64,000 bases of DNA from Glycomyces tenuis DSM 44171 (lineage in GTDB: Bacteria; Actinomycetota; Actinomycetes; Mycobacteriales; Micromonosporaceae), in the NCBI RefSeq assembly GCF_000427885.1, contig NZ_ATYW01000008.1, positions 133,595 through 197,594 of the forward strand, given 5' to 3'. The notes below the pieces were generated by a model. The model saw only the letters and a program-made list of their open reading frames with translations, was not told where the DNA came from and searched no databases. The translations under genes and the position numbers were made by a program. Positions 51,898 to 60,854 of the stretch are shown here, piece after piece (position 1 is the first letter of the stretch; every line of letters starts with the position of its first letter).

Positions 51898-53006
51898 CGC
51901 CGCACCACCTCCAATGGCAGGGCGCGTCGGGAGGGCTGTACGACCGGGCACTGCTCGCTGTCAACCGCGCCGATGTGCTCCCCGGCGGCGATCACCGCCG
52001 CCGGGCACCCCTTGCCGCACTGGGCGTTCATCGCGCATGAGCCGCAGGTCGGGTTGTCGCCGACCCGGTAGCGGTCGTGGAAACGATAGGCATCGAGTGC
52101 CGCTGGCACATCGGCTGCATCGGAAAAGATGTTGCCGACCAGAAACTCGCTCACCTCGTGGCGCGAGAGGGGGTTGCGCGCGGCGAACACCAGGTAAGGG
52201 CAGACGCCCACCTGGCCGTCGGCGAAGACGTAGACGATCTTGCCCGCATCGCAGCCGCCGAGCGGCTTGTCGTCGTTGGGGAAGCGGATGCGGACGGTCT
52301 GCATGCCGGGCGAGTCGAACCGTGCGGTCACCGCCGCGATGGCGCGCATCCTCTCGTCGTCGGCCGCCAACCGTGCCTTGGTGGCGATACCGCGTCCGAA
52401 TGCCGAGAGCGGATTCATCAGCACGTACCGCGCGCCGACATCGGCCGCGAACGCGCACAGTTCGGCAAACTCCTCGGAGGCGGCCAGCGCGTTCGGCGTC
52501 GACAGCAGCCCTTGAAGCAGGCCAGCAGAGGCGAACTTCCTCGTTGTCTCCACCGTGGTCTCGAAGCTGCTCTGGCTGCCGCGGAATTTGCCGTGGGATT
52601 CGGGCCGGAAGCCGTCGAAGGAGACGTTGATGTGGACGCCGCCGAGGGCCACCAGCTCAGCGATCTGCTCGTCGGTCGTCGAGGTCGCATTGGTGCAGAT
52701 GGCCAGCGGCAGTCCAGCAGCGCGGACAGCACGACAGATGACCATGATCTCGGGATGGACGAACGGCTCCCCGCCGGTCAAGGTCAACCTCTCCACGCCC
52801 GCAGCCTTCAACCGGGGGATCACCCGGCTGATGATCGCCTCGGCAGGCATGTGCTCACCCCAGTCCCCCGACGAGACGAAACAATGGCCGCAGTGGAGGT
52901 TGCACCGCTCGGTGATCTGCACCAGCGCTTTGCGCCCCTCCCCAGCGATCGAGGTTCGGAAAAAGCAGCTCGACGCATGGGTATCGACGATCAACGACCG
53001 CTTCAT
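51894..53006 (-). CDS. Radical SAM/SPASM enzyme
   Basis: 370 residues from the ATG at 53006 (TCAGGAGGGC upstream). The CxxxCxxC cluster is CNLHCGHC (Cys35, 39, 42), with LTLTGGEPFVHPE as the SAM-binding GGEP. The C-terminal SPASM-type part has GGCD, VGVCPYL and CGSCAMNAQCGKGC, for auxiliary Fe-S clusters. Such enzymes usually modify peptides or cofactors. No small precursor peptide is visible beside it; the lanthipeptide precursor 6 kb away or a nucleotide-type substrate are options. Confidence 0.88.
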   Translation of the reverse strand: MKRSLIVDTHASSCFFRTSIAGEGRKALVQITERCNLHCGHCFVSSGDWGEHMPAEAIISRVIPRLKAAGVERLTLTGGEPFVHPEIMVICRAVRAAGLPLAICTNATSTTDEQIAELVALGGVHINVSFDGFRPESHGKFRGSQSSFETTVETTRKFASAGLLQGLLSTPNALAASEEFAELCAFAADVGARYVLMNPLSAFGRGIATKARLAADDERMRAIAAVTARFDSPGMQTVRIRFPNDDKPLGGCDAGKIVYVFADGQVGVCPYLVFAARNPLSRHEVSEFLVGNIFSDAADVPAALDAYRFHDRYRVGDNPTCGSCAMNAQCGKGCPAAVIAAGEHIGAVDSEQCPVVQPSRRALPLEVVRR

Positions 53007-53106
53007 GTGCCCTCCTGACAGGTGATGGCGTGCCCGGTGCGGGCCGCGATACAGTTGACGACCACTGACAGTGACCACCACCACGACCCGCTGAATCGAT
53101 TGCACC

Positions 53107-53160
53107 TGTCGGCGCTGATGTCGGCAAGCGATCGGCAGCAAGATTGACAATCCATTGACA
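53107..53160. promoter_or_regulatory. Composite upstream element, copy 2
   Basis: TGTCGG-N6-TGTCGGCAAGCG, then the 19-bp block GATTGACAATCCATTGACA (53142-53160), identical to 49872-49890. It lies between the divergent radical SAM operon (53006, -) and the XRE-TPR gene (53227, +). The second TTGACA has a possible -10 (ATAAGC) 17 nt downstream for the XRE gene. Confidence 0.75.
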
Positions 53161-53226
53161 GCGTTTCCGTAGCCCTCATAAGCCATGCTGTTCAACGATT
53201 GAGGGCCGGACCTGTGGAGGACCACC

Positions 53227-54546
53227 TTGGAGCCCAGAGCGATCGCCCAGATGAAGACCGACCTCGGCCTCATGCTGGCCGGTCTCCGCGAGGCCAAGGG
53301 CTGGACCCAACAGCAGCTCATCACCGAAGGCCAGGTCCGCACCTCACGGTCGTCTGTCGCGAACACCGAGACCGGCCGCCAGTTCCCCGACGAACGCTTC
53401 TGGACCGAATGCGACCGAGCACTCGATGCCGAAGAGACGCTTCTTGTGGCATATCGTCAAGTATTCGACGCGCTCCAGGAGCAGAAGCGAGCGGAGGCGG
53501 TCGCGGCTCGGCAACGACTCGAGGATCAGCGGAAATTGTGGAGCGGCTCAACCCAACCCGCAGCCGAACCTGACTGGGATCGCAGTCTCTTTGCAACGAC
53601 CACCTCAACCGCTGCAAGCCCGATTGGCATGAGGGTTGCTCAGGGATCCCAGTTGGACGCGGCCATTGAGCACCTAAAAGAAACTTGGCATACCCTGGTC
53701 AGAACAGACAATCTGTTCGGGCCCCGCCATGCTCTTGCATCGGTCCAGCAGCAGCTCGCTATTCTGGAATCCTTGTTGGGATATGTCCGAGGCGAGCAAC
53801 GGTATGAGGCATTGACGCTCGCCTCAAAATATGCTGAATCAGCGGCTTGGTTGTATGAGGATACTGCCGATATGGGAAGTGCAGAGAACTGGACACGGCA
53901 GGCATTGGAATGGGCTACCGAGGCAGGAGACCAAACAATGGTGTCCTGGACGATGTTCCGCAGAAGCCAGCAGGCAACGACGCGACAGAATGCCGTTCAA
54001 ACCATTAGCCTGGCTCAGGCCGCCCAGAGGAATGAATCCCTCCTTATGGGTCCTGCGCGCGCGGCCGCGCGGCAACAGGAGGCACATGGGTTTGCGCTCG
54101 AAGGGGACGAACGTGAATGTCAGAAGCGGCTAGACGAAGCTCACGAATTCGCCGCGTCGCCGGATACGAGCAGAGATGGTCGTACAGGGCATGGGGATTT
54201 CTGCACGCTAAGTTACATTGAAGTTCAACGGGCAAATTGCTGGCTCACCCTGGGGCGACCAGATCTGGCGGTTCCGGTGCTCGAACGCGCGATGACCCAA
54301 ATTCCTAAGGTTTACCATCGTGACCGCGGCCAAGCGCAAGTACGGCTATCCAAAGCGTATGCAGAAGTTGGGCATTATGACGCTGCTGCCGCTCAGGTTG
54401 CCTCCGTGTTTCATATTGCGCGGGATTCTGGATCCACCAGAATGCTCGTTGAAGCGGTATCTGTTGCAAGAGTGATAGCTGCCGAATGCGATTCTCCTGT
54501 CGTTAGTGATCTCCTCGCCGCTGTTAGAGGTGCGAAGGAAGCATAA
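53227..54546 (+). CDS. XRE-family regulator with TPR-like C-terminus
   Basis: 439 residues from a TTG at 53227 (TGGAGGACCACC upstream). XRE helix-turn-helix at about 10-60 (LREAKGWTQQQLITEGQ, SRSSVANTETGR). Residues about 130-430 are helical repeats (QLAILESLLGYVRGEQRYE, ENWTRQALEWATEAGDQ), as in Streptomyces regulators that answer small signals. The 3' two thirds are less GC-rich than the neighbours. It is followed 1 nt later by the NADAR gene. It likely binds the composite elements at 49839 and 53107. Confidence 0.85.
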   Translation: MEPRAIAQMKTDLGLMLAGLREAKGWTQQQLITEGQVRTSRSSVANTETGRQFPDERFWTECDRALDAEETLLVAYRQVFDALQEQKRAEAVAARQRLEDQRKLWSGSTQPAAEPDWDRSLFATTTSTAASPIGMRVAQGSQLDAAIEHLKETWHTLVRTDNLFGPRHALASVQQQLAILESLLGYVRGEQRYEALTLASKYAESAAWLYEDTADMGSAENWTRQALEWATEAGDQTMVSWTMFRRSQQATTRQNAVQTISLAQAAQRNESLLMGPARAAARQQEAHGFALEGDERECQKRLDEAHEFAASPDTSRDGRTGHGDFCTLSYIEVQRANCWLTLGRPDLAVPVLERAMTQIPKVYHRDRGQAQVRLSKAYAEVGHYDAAAAQVASVFHIARDSGSTRMLVEAVSVARVIAAECDSPVVSDLLAAVRGAKEA

Positions 54547-54547
54547 T

Positions 54548-54973
54548 ATGCCGATAAATTTTTATACGCCTGAGTACTATGTCTTCAATAACTTCTCAGC
54601 CCATGCCATCGAATTTCGAGGAAAGCTCTACCCAACTTCGGAGCACGCCTACCAGGCTGCGAAATGCACCGATCCGGTTGGCCAGGAGGCAATTCGCAAT
54701 TCGCGCAGTCCAGGCCAGGCCAAGACGCTGGCCAACGAAACGTATAAAGCTGCAAAAGACCTAGACTGGGACCGTAAAAAGGTGATTGTTCTGGAGGAGA
54801 TCTTGCGAACCAAGCTCGCACAGCACCCCGAAGCTCAAGAAGCCTTGAAGAAAAGCGGCGACGAAGAAATTGTTGAGGATTCGCCGACCGATTACTTCTG
54901 GGGTGAAGGAGCAGACGGATCAGGGCAAAACATGCTTGGCAAACTCTGGATGAAGCTACGCGACGACCGTTAG
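54548..54973 (+). CDS. NADAR family N-glycosidase-like protein (YbiA-like)
   Basis: 141 residues from the ATG at 54548 (GAAGGAAGC upstream). Family motifs: YVFNNFSAHAIEFRGK, TSEHAYQAAK and the terminal FWGEGADGSGQNMLGKLWM. NADAR proteins cleave N-glycosidic bonds in riboflavin intermediates or remove ADP-ribose, and some are linked to NAD- and ADP-ribose-based defence. It forms an operon with the XRE-TPR regulator. The substrate here is unknown. Confidence 0.88.
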   Translation: MPINFYTPEYYVFNNFSAHAIEFRGKLYPTSEHAYQAAKCTDPVGQEAIRNSRSPGQAKTLANETYKAAKDLDWDRKKVIVLEEILRTKLAQHPEAQEALKKSGDEEIVEDSPTDYFWGEGADGSGQNMLGKLWMKLRDDR

Positions 54974-55028
54974 ATCCGTATGCCGCTCTTGCCCAAGCCA
55001 CACATCGCCCTGCAGCGTGAGAGGCAAA

Positions 55029-55202
55029 TTGGAACCGCGAGCGATCGCCCATATGAAGACCGACCTCCGCCTCATGCTTGCTGATCCCCGTGACGCGAAG
55101 GGCTGGACTCAGCAGCAGCTCATCGCCAGGGGCGAGTTCCGCACCTCCCGCTCAACGACCACCAACGCGCCTACATCGTCTGGATGGCTCTGTGGAGAAT
55201 AA
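55029..55202 (+). pseudogene. Fragment of an XRE regulator gene (duplicate of the 53227 start)
   Basis: Begins with a TTG and reads EPRAIAHMKTDLRLMLAD, RDAKGWTQQQLIARGEFRTS, close to residues 2-45 of the 53227 protein, also at DNA level. It then loses similarity and stops after about 57 residues. It is a partial copy or the scar of a lost paralogue. Confidence 0.75.
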
Positions 55203-55332
55203 GGCCATCGAAGCCGGGAAGCCAGGTGGGAGCTGCGGTCCCTACTGAGAATGGGCTGCTGACGGCGGTCTCATCGATGTCGACAGCACCCCGTCGATCG
55301 CGAGAGTCACTCAGTGGGCAACGGAGCTCGGG

Positions 55333-55812
55333 TTAAAGGAGCACCTGGTCGATCGCGCGGACCGGGTACTTATCGCGCAGTTCGTCGAGGGTGCCGTGCC
55401 GGTTGTCCCCCTCTGGAGCGAAGAGCCCTTGGTCGAGGATGATGCCGTCGTCGCCGAGCCGTTGCACCAGGATGGTCTCGAAGTTGAAGGCGAAGACGCC
55501 CTTGGCGTCGGGGAAGTCCTCGAAGAACTGGGTGACCGCGACCAGCATGTCGCGAACAGCGTGGGCGTCGCCCAAGTCGCCGAGGTTCTTGGACTGGCGG
55601 AAGGTGACCGAGAGGACCTGCGCGACGTCGAGCAATGCCGCCGTGTCTGGGAACTCCTCGGCGGTGTCGATGTCGGTATCGACCTGGAGTGCGGCACCAG
55701 CGGCGAAGGTGGCGGTGTGGCGCTGTTCGCAGCCGAGTTTGGCGGCGAAGTAGTCAAGCGCCTCGGTATCGCTCATGACCGGTGAGGCGTCGAGGTGGTA
55801 TTCAATCGCCAT
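55333..55812 (-). CDS. Probable immunity protein (SitI3-like)
   Basis: 159 residues from the ATG at 55812, overlapping the toxin frame end by 11 nt. Starts MAIEYHLDASPVMSD, continues with LLDVAQVLSVTFRQSKN and FEDFPDAKGVFAFNFET, the style of SitI3-type immunity proteins next to CdiA-CT toxins. It should neutralise the adjacent nuclease. The family assignment is from memory of pattern and is moderate. Confidence 0.65.
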   Translation of the reverse strand: MAIEYHLDASPVMSDTEALDYFAAKLGCEQRHTATFAAGAALQVDTDIDTAEEFPDTAALLDVAQVLSVTFRQSKNLGDLGDAHAVRDMLVAVTQFFEDFPDAKGVFAFNFETILVQRLGDDGIILDQGLFAPEGDNRHGTLDELRDKYPVRAIDQVLL

Positions 55813-56634
55813 GTGGGTCGACCTCCGAATCCCAGGGGTAAAACTGTGTCACCGTGCCGTGCTTGACGATCTTGATCTCCTTGAGCCTTCGGATCGGGAA
55901 GCGCTCCAGGTGGGCTCGGATCATCGTGTGGTCGAGATCGAAATTGTCCAGGTTCAAGATTATCCGGTCGGCCTGGCATTTGGCTTCGGTCTTGCCGACC
56001 TTGCGGCGTATAGCGGTCTCGACTGTGCGGAGGTTGTCCCCGCCTGGTGCGTAGCAGTCCCAGTATTCTCCCTGCATGCGGTAATCGGGTTCCCTGCCGT
56101 TGTGCCTGGCCGGCGGGTTCTGCTCGATGTCGTACCCGGCCGTCGCCAAGACCGCCGCCGATTCGTTCTCTTTCCGCAGATCCTCCTGCTTGCCCGCCGA
56201 CCCCTCGATGACCGCCGGCTCCCCACTGGGACGGCGGGCGGGATCGGGCGCGAACCGGGGTCTGGTGGCTATCGAAGCAAGCACCGTCTCGCTGCCGGAT
56301 CTCTCTGCGGGATCAGGTTCGGGCGGTGGAGCTGGCGTCGGCGGTCTGCCGGGGGGAATGCCACCCCGCCTCCGCCGCCAGCGCCGCGGAGTGCTTCGAC
56401 AGAGCCCTGGATCTGCTCGGCGGCCGCATCGAGGCCGACAGCTGTCGCCTGCTGGTGCTCAAGCGCCTCGACAACGGACCTGGTGCTTCGCGCGCGCCCG
56501 TCTGCTCCGAGCTGCTCGAATGCCCCGGCGAGGTCCTCTCCGGTCTGGTGTGTGGTGGCAAGCGAGGCCGATACCGAGCGCAGATGCTCACGCACCGCGG
56601 CGACCGCGGCGGCGAGGGCGTCGATCGAGGGCAC
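55802..56634 (-). pseudogene. Polymorphic toxin with CdiA-CT-like tRNA nuclease domain, frameshifted
   Basis: The N-terminal frame starts at a GTG at 56634 and encodes a helical WXG-like segment for about 90 residues, then leaves frame. The C-terminal frame (to 55802) encodes RKENESAAVLATAGYDIEQN, PDYRMQGEYWDCYAPGG and ADRIILNLDN, the CdiA C-terminal tRNA nuclease pattern. One extra C in the run of six at 56351-56356 would join the two into about 278 residues. It is a real lesion, phase variation or a sequencing error. Confidence 0.7.
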
Positions 56635-57198
56635 ACAAGCTCCGTGGGGTATCGACCGGAAAGAGGGTTCGCGTAAGCCTAACCGGCCGAAACGAACCGG
56701 TGTGTCCGAACCGAAGTCGAGTGTTCGCTCCGTACGGCTTCAGTCTTGGCCGCCGTCTGTTCCAGCGAGTCGTGGTGCCGGTCCCGTTCGGGCAGCATCT
56801 GCCGGTGCGGGTACGGCTCGATACGTCCGGACCCGCGTGGTGTCCGAAGCCCGCGTCGGCTGCGGTGTTCGGTCTTCGCTGCGAGAGAACTCTGTGCGCC
56901 GCCTTGTCGGGTGACTGGCGTGGTCGGGATTCGTCTGCCCGGGTGTGCCAGCTGTGGCGTGAGGACGCTACCCGGCGGCCGCACCATTCCTTCGTCGCTC
57001 GCAAGGGCGAAGGCGCACTTTCTTCTCCGCTCTCGACCGTTTGGACTTCTCGGTCTTCTGCAGCTCCGTAGCCGAGCTCACCGCTGTTCTGTGTCAGCGG
57101 ATTGTCGGTTCGCGATTTGGAACCTTGCCGACACTGCCCAACACGGTTGGACTGACGGTTCACCTTTGGATTCATCCGACCACGAGGGGCGACTGCAC
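56635..57198. other. Non-coding stretch upstream of toxin and RNA-ligase-type genes
   Basis: Frames are open by chance on both strands, but none shows a ribosome binding site with a recognisable domain. It lies between divergent genes (56634 minus, 57199 plus), so promoters for both are expected. I see no clear repeat or hairpin. Confidence 0.5.
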
Positions 57199-57924
57199 GT
57201 GCGAATCGATCTGGCGACGCGCCGGCCACCTGGCCTACACGACCTTGGGAGCGATCTCTGTAGCGGGCAGCGCCTTGACGGTTGGACCGGTGCGCCAGAG
57301 CTGACGATCGGTGTGACCATCGAGATCGCCGATCCTTGGCGCGACCTGCTGCAACAGGCACGCCGGGCCTGCTGCGATCCGCTTGCCGACCGCATTCCTC
57401 CGCACCTAACCCTGCTCGCACCTGCCTCGATACCGCAAGGCCGGTTGGAGGTGATGTCGGACCACCTCGAATCGCTGGCGAGGACAAGCCGCCCATTTTC
57501 GATCACGCTGCACGGCATCGCATCGTTCCTGCCACTCGCTTCGGTGGTCTACGTACCCGTCGTCGACGGCGGCCGGACTTGCACGGCCCTGGCATCTGCC
57601 ATTCGGAACGGCCCGATTCCCGTCATCCAGCGATATCCGTTCCATCCGCACATCACCATCGCCCAGCAAGCAGACCCTGCCGCGCTCGAGCGAGTATGCA
57701 GGTCGCTGATGGATTTCGAAGCGACCATCACCGTCGACCGCATGCTTCTCTCGGTCTCGAGCGATGCTCCGAGCAACCCAGATGCTTCCTGGCGTCCGGT
57801 CGGCGAATTCCACTTCGCTGGTCACGAATCGAGTCTCGTCCGAATGCAGCGCGGCCGCGAGCAACCTGACGCGAGTCGACACCGTTCAGTTCATGGACCA
57901 CGGCTTCGGTGGGGGCGGCGATGA
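57199..57924 (+). CDS. 2'-5' RNA ligase family protein
   Basis: Up to 241 residues from a GTG at 57199 (GAGGGGC upstream); a GTG at 57313 would give 203 residues and is possible. The two HxT/S motifs of the 2H phosphoesterase fold are visible: PPHLTLLAP and HPHITIAQQ, about 80 residues apart. Members cleave or form 2'-5' or cyclic phosphates in RNA or nucleotides. First gene of the coupled operon to 62736. Confidence 0.8.
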   Translation: MRIDLATRRPPGLHDLGSDLCSGQRLDGWTGAPELTIGVTIEIADPWRDLLQQARRACCDPLADRIPPHLTLLAPASIPQGRLEVMSDHLESLARTSRPFSITLHGIASFLPLASVVYVPVVDGGRTCTALASAIRNGPIPVIQRYPFHPHITIAQQADPAALERVCRSLMDFEATITVDRMLLSVSSDAPSNPDASWRPVGEFHFAGHESSLVRMQRGREQPDASRHRSVHGPRLRWGRR

Positions 57925-58646
57925 GCAGTTCCAATTCGATCATCCCGTCGAGAATCGCGTTGGTTTCCGATGCTCCGACACGTCTGGTCTACGACACGGT
58001 TTGGCTGACCACCGTCGGCAATCCATGGAAGCCAGTCGTGGCGCCACCGGCCGATTCTCTGGGCATCGCCGCAGCGCTCATCGCCGAGTTGCTCCAGTCC
58101 GCGCACGCCACCATCGTCACCGATCGAACCGGTGACCACCTGCTCATGCCGCTGCAGGTTCCGACACCGCCAACCGACTCACTCGGTCTGGCCTTGATAG
58201 ATCAAGTTTGGGCCGAGCCGGGACCCCAACCAATCCGCCAGTGGCTGCAGTACCTCGCCAGCGACGACATCGACATCTACTCCCGCGTGGCAGAGCACAT
58301 GGTCATCGCCGGGCTGATGCGCCGCCATGAGCATACGGTTCGCAAACGGCTCCGGCAGCGCAACGAAGTGATCTACCGACCGGTGGAGTCCCTCGTGGCC
58401 GACGCTCCGATGCACCGGCTGCGCCGATGGCTGGAGCAACTCGAGGAACCGATCGCCGCTAGCGACACCTTCCTCATGGGTCTGTGTGAAGCAGTTGGTC
58501 TCGAGACGGCGCTGTACCGGCATCGCAGTGACGCCGCCAGAGAACGGGCCGAACAACACCAGCGTGCTCTCCCAGAAGCACAGAGAGTGCTGCTGGGGCG
58601 CCTAGCCGAAACGGTCAGCACCGCTGCCACCAGCACCATCATCTAA
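57921..58646 (+). CDS. GPP34 (GOLPH3/Vps74-like) protein
   Basis: 241 residues from the ATG at 57921 (ATGA overlap with the previous gene). Typical GPP34 segments: LVYDTVWLTTVGNP region, LGLALIDQVWAE, RVAEHMVIAGLMRRHEH, and VIYRPVESLVADAP. GPP34 proteins bind phosphoinositides in eukaryotes. In Actinobacteria their role is unknown. Confidence 0.85.
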   Translation: MSSSNSIIPSRIALVSDAPTRLVYDTVWLTTVGNPWKPVVAPPADSLGIAAALIAELLQSAHATIVTDRTGDHLLMPLQVPTPPTDSLGLALIDQVWAEPGPQPIRQWLQYLASDDIDIYSRVAEHMVIAGLMRRHEHTVRKRLRQRNEVIYRPVESLVADAPMHRLRRWLEQLEEPIAASDTFLMGLCEAVGLETALYRHRSDAARERAEQHQRALPEAQRVLLGRLAETVSTAATSTII

Positions 58647-58683
58647 ACCGCACACCGCAACCGCATGAAAAGGAACCCCGCCA

Positions 58684-60177
58684 ATGTCCGCACCCCCCAC
58701 CAGTACGCCGAGGCCAAGCCCCATGGCCGCCAGCCTAGCCAAGGGCCGACTCGGTACTTCTCGGCTGCTCCACTTCTCGCTGACCGCTGCTACCCCGCTG
58801 ACCGTCATCGCTGGCGGCGTCGTCGTCATGTACGCCATCGCCGGCCAGAGCGGCATCCCGATCGCCTATATCACCATCGCTGCCATCCTCGCTGTGTTCG
58901 CCGTCGGTTACACGGCCATGGCCCGGCACATCACGAACGCGGGCGCCATGTACGCCTTCGTCGCTCGTGGCCTTGGCCGACCGGCCGGAGTCGGAGCCGC
59001 TTGGGTGGCGGCCTGCTCCTACAGCGCCCTCCAAGTCTCGCTGTACGGCCTGCTCGGACTGCAAGGCGCCGCCTTGATCGAGCGGTTCACCGGAGCGGTC
59101 GTTTCCTGGTCAGTCCCGGCCCTGGCCGCCTGGGCTTTGATCACCGTGCTCGGTACCCGCGCGGTCGATCTCAACGCGGCCGTGCTGGCGGTCCTGCTGG
59201 CCGTCGAGATCGCTGTCGTGGCTGTCTTCAGCGTCTCGAACCTCCTCCATCCGGCTGGAGGGTCGCTCTCCTTCGGTGCGCTCTCTCCGGCCGCCCTCAC
59301 CGGTCCGGGCGCTGGAGCGCTCCTCGCGCTGGCCTTTGTGGGTTTTGTGGGTTTCGAGGCTCCTACGGTGTATGCCGAGGAGGCCCGTGACCCACGGCGG
59401 ACGGTCGCCCGCGCGACCTTCGCAACCATCGGCGTCCTGACACTGATCTATGTCATCGCGTCCTGGTCGATGCCGGTCGCCGTCGGTGACGACCAGATCG
59501 GTCAGGCCGCGAGCGCCGATCCGGATCTGATGTTCACACTGGCCGGCAGCCAACTCGGTGCCGCCTGGTTTACCATCGGGCAACTGCTGCTGTTCACCTC
59601 GGTCACCGCCGCGGGATTGAGTTTCCACAACACCGTCGCCAGGTATCTGTTCGCGCTCGGCCGTGAGCGGGTGCTTCCGGCCCGACTCGGTAGAACTTCG
59701 CCGCGCACCTGCGCCCCCGCCATTGCCTCGCTGGCTCAAAGCGGCATTGCCGGTGCGGTCATCGTCCTGTGGGTACTGCTCGATCTCGACCCACTGGTCG
59801 ATCTGTTCTACTCGGTGGGCACTTCCGCCGGGATCGGTCTGATCGCCTTGGTGACCGCCTGCGCGGTCGCGGTGCTCGCGTTCTTCTGGCGTCACCGCAG
59901 CGGGGAGAGCGCCTGGACGGCCCGCATCGCACCGCTCCTGGCCTGCGCCGCCCTGGCCTGGGTGCTCTATCTGTCGGTCGCTCACTTCCACACTCTGCTC
60001 GGGGTCGACCAGGATGCGCTGCTGCCGCGCCTGGTGCCGATCCTCGTCGGATTCCTCGCTGCTGCTGGAATCGTGTGGGGTCTGGTGCTGCGCCGCCTGC
60101 TTCCCGAGACTTATCACGGGATCGGTCACGGCTCGAAAGCCGCCTTGGCTCCTATCCAGGAAACGGGCCTGCGATGA
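58684..60177 (+). CDS. APC superfamily amino acid/amine permease
   Basis: 497 residues with about 12 transmembrane helices. APC marks are SLTAATPLTVIAGGV in helix 1, GAMYAFVARGLGRPAG in the helix 2-3 region and FVGFEAPTVYAEEARDPRRTV near 225. The start ATG has AAGGAACCCC upstream. Transport substrate unknown. Its stop overlaps the GNAT start (ATGA). Confidence 0.9.
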   Translation: MSAPPTSTPRPSPMAASLAKGRLGTSRLLHFSLTAATPLTVIAGGVVVMYAIAGQSGIPIAYITIAAILAVFAVGYTAMARHITNAGAMYAFVARGLGRPAGVGAAWVAACSYSALQVSLYGLLGLQGAALIERFTGAVVSWSVPALAAWALITVLGTRAVDLNAAVLAVLLAVEIAVVAVFSVSNLLHPAGGSLSFGALSPAALTGPGAGALLALAFVGFVGFEAPTVYAEEARDPRRTVARATFATIGVLTLIYVIASWSMPVAVGDDQIGQAASADPDLMFTLAGSQLGAAWFTIGQLLLFTSVTAAGLSFHNTVARYLFALGRERVLPARLGRTSPRTCAPAIASLAQSGIAGAVIVLWVLLDLDPLVDLFYSVGTSAGIGLIALVTACAVAVLAFFWRHRSGESAWTARIAPLLACAALAWVLYLSVAHFHTLLGVDQDALLPRLVPILVGFLAAAGIVWGLVLRRLLPETYHGIGHGSKAALAPIQETGLR

Positions 60178-60854
60178 CCGAGACGCAACCCCGCAGCCGG
60201 GACATAGCGCGAATGCTCGGGCTCGCCTTCACCGAACTGGCCACCGCGGCATGGGTCGTACCGGATCCGGCCGCTCGCGAGCAGGCCGTGGCCGGCCAAT
60301 TCGAGATCCTGGTCGACCACGCCAGGACCGTTGGCGGTCTGCTTACCACTGGACTGTCCGGTGGGGTCACCGGAGCGCTGGTCTGGTTCGACCACACCAC
60401 CGAACCGGCGCCCATCCCCGACTACGAGCGGCGCCTGCGGGCGGCGGTCGGTCGCTCCTACAACCGGTTCGCCGAGCTCGACGCCCTCATGGACGACCAC
60501 CACCCGATCGACCCGCACTGCTATGTCGCGTTGGTCGGCGTCCACCCCGACGCCCGCGGCCGGGGCATCGCCTCCGGGCTACTCGACCAGCTCCATCGCG
60601 AACTCGACCGCGACGGCACGCCCGCCTACCTCGAAGCCGTCTCCGAACCGACCGTCGAACTGTATCGGCGGCACGGCTACCACCAGCACGGAGCACCGTT
60701 CCGGCTCGGCGGCGACGGCCCGGCCTTGCATCCAATGTGGCGGGAACCGGGGGACCCCGGCAACCTCATCCAGTCCGATACCGGAGACAGGACGGCTACC
60801 CACGATGACGCGGCTGCCCCGGCTCCGGCCGACCGCATTGGAGGTAATCGATGA
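60174..60854 (+). CDS. GNAT family N-acetyltransferase
   Basis: 226 residues from the ATG at 60174. Acetyl-CoA-binding motif VGVHPDARGRGIASGLL near 120-137, followed by AYLEAVSEPTVELYRRHGY, as in GNAT enzymes. The N-terminal 100 residues recognise the unknown acceptor. Coupled by ATGA on both sides. Confidence 0.88.
   Translation: MTETQPRSRDIARMLGLAFTELATAAWVVPDPAAREQAVAGQFEILVDHARTVGGLLTTGLSGGVTGALVWFDHTTEPAPIPDYERRLRAAVGRSYNRFAELDALMDDHHPIDPHCYVALVGVHPDARGRGIASGLLDQLHRELDRDGTPAYLEAVSEPTVELYRRHGYHQHGAPFRLGGDGPALHPMWREPGDPGNLIQSDTGDRTATHDDAAAPAPADRIGGNR

Noticed and set aside
56588..57496. 302-codon minus frame upstream of the toxin
   Set aside because: No recognisable domain, Arg/Ser-rich composition, no ribosome binding site, and it overlaps the RNA-ligase-type gene.
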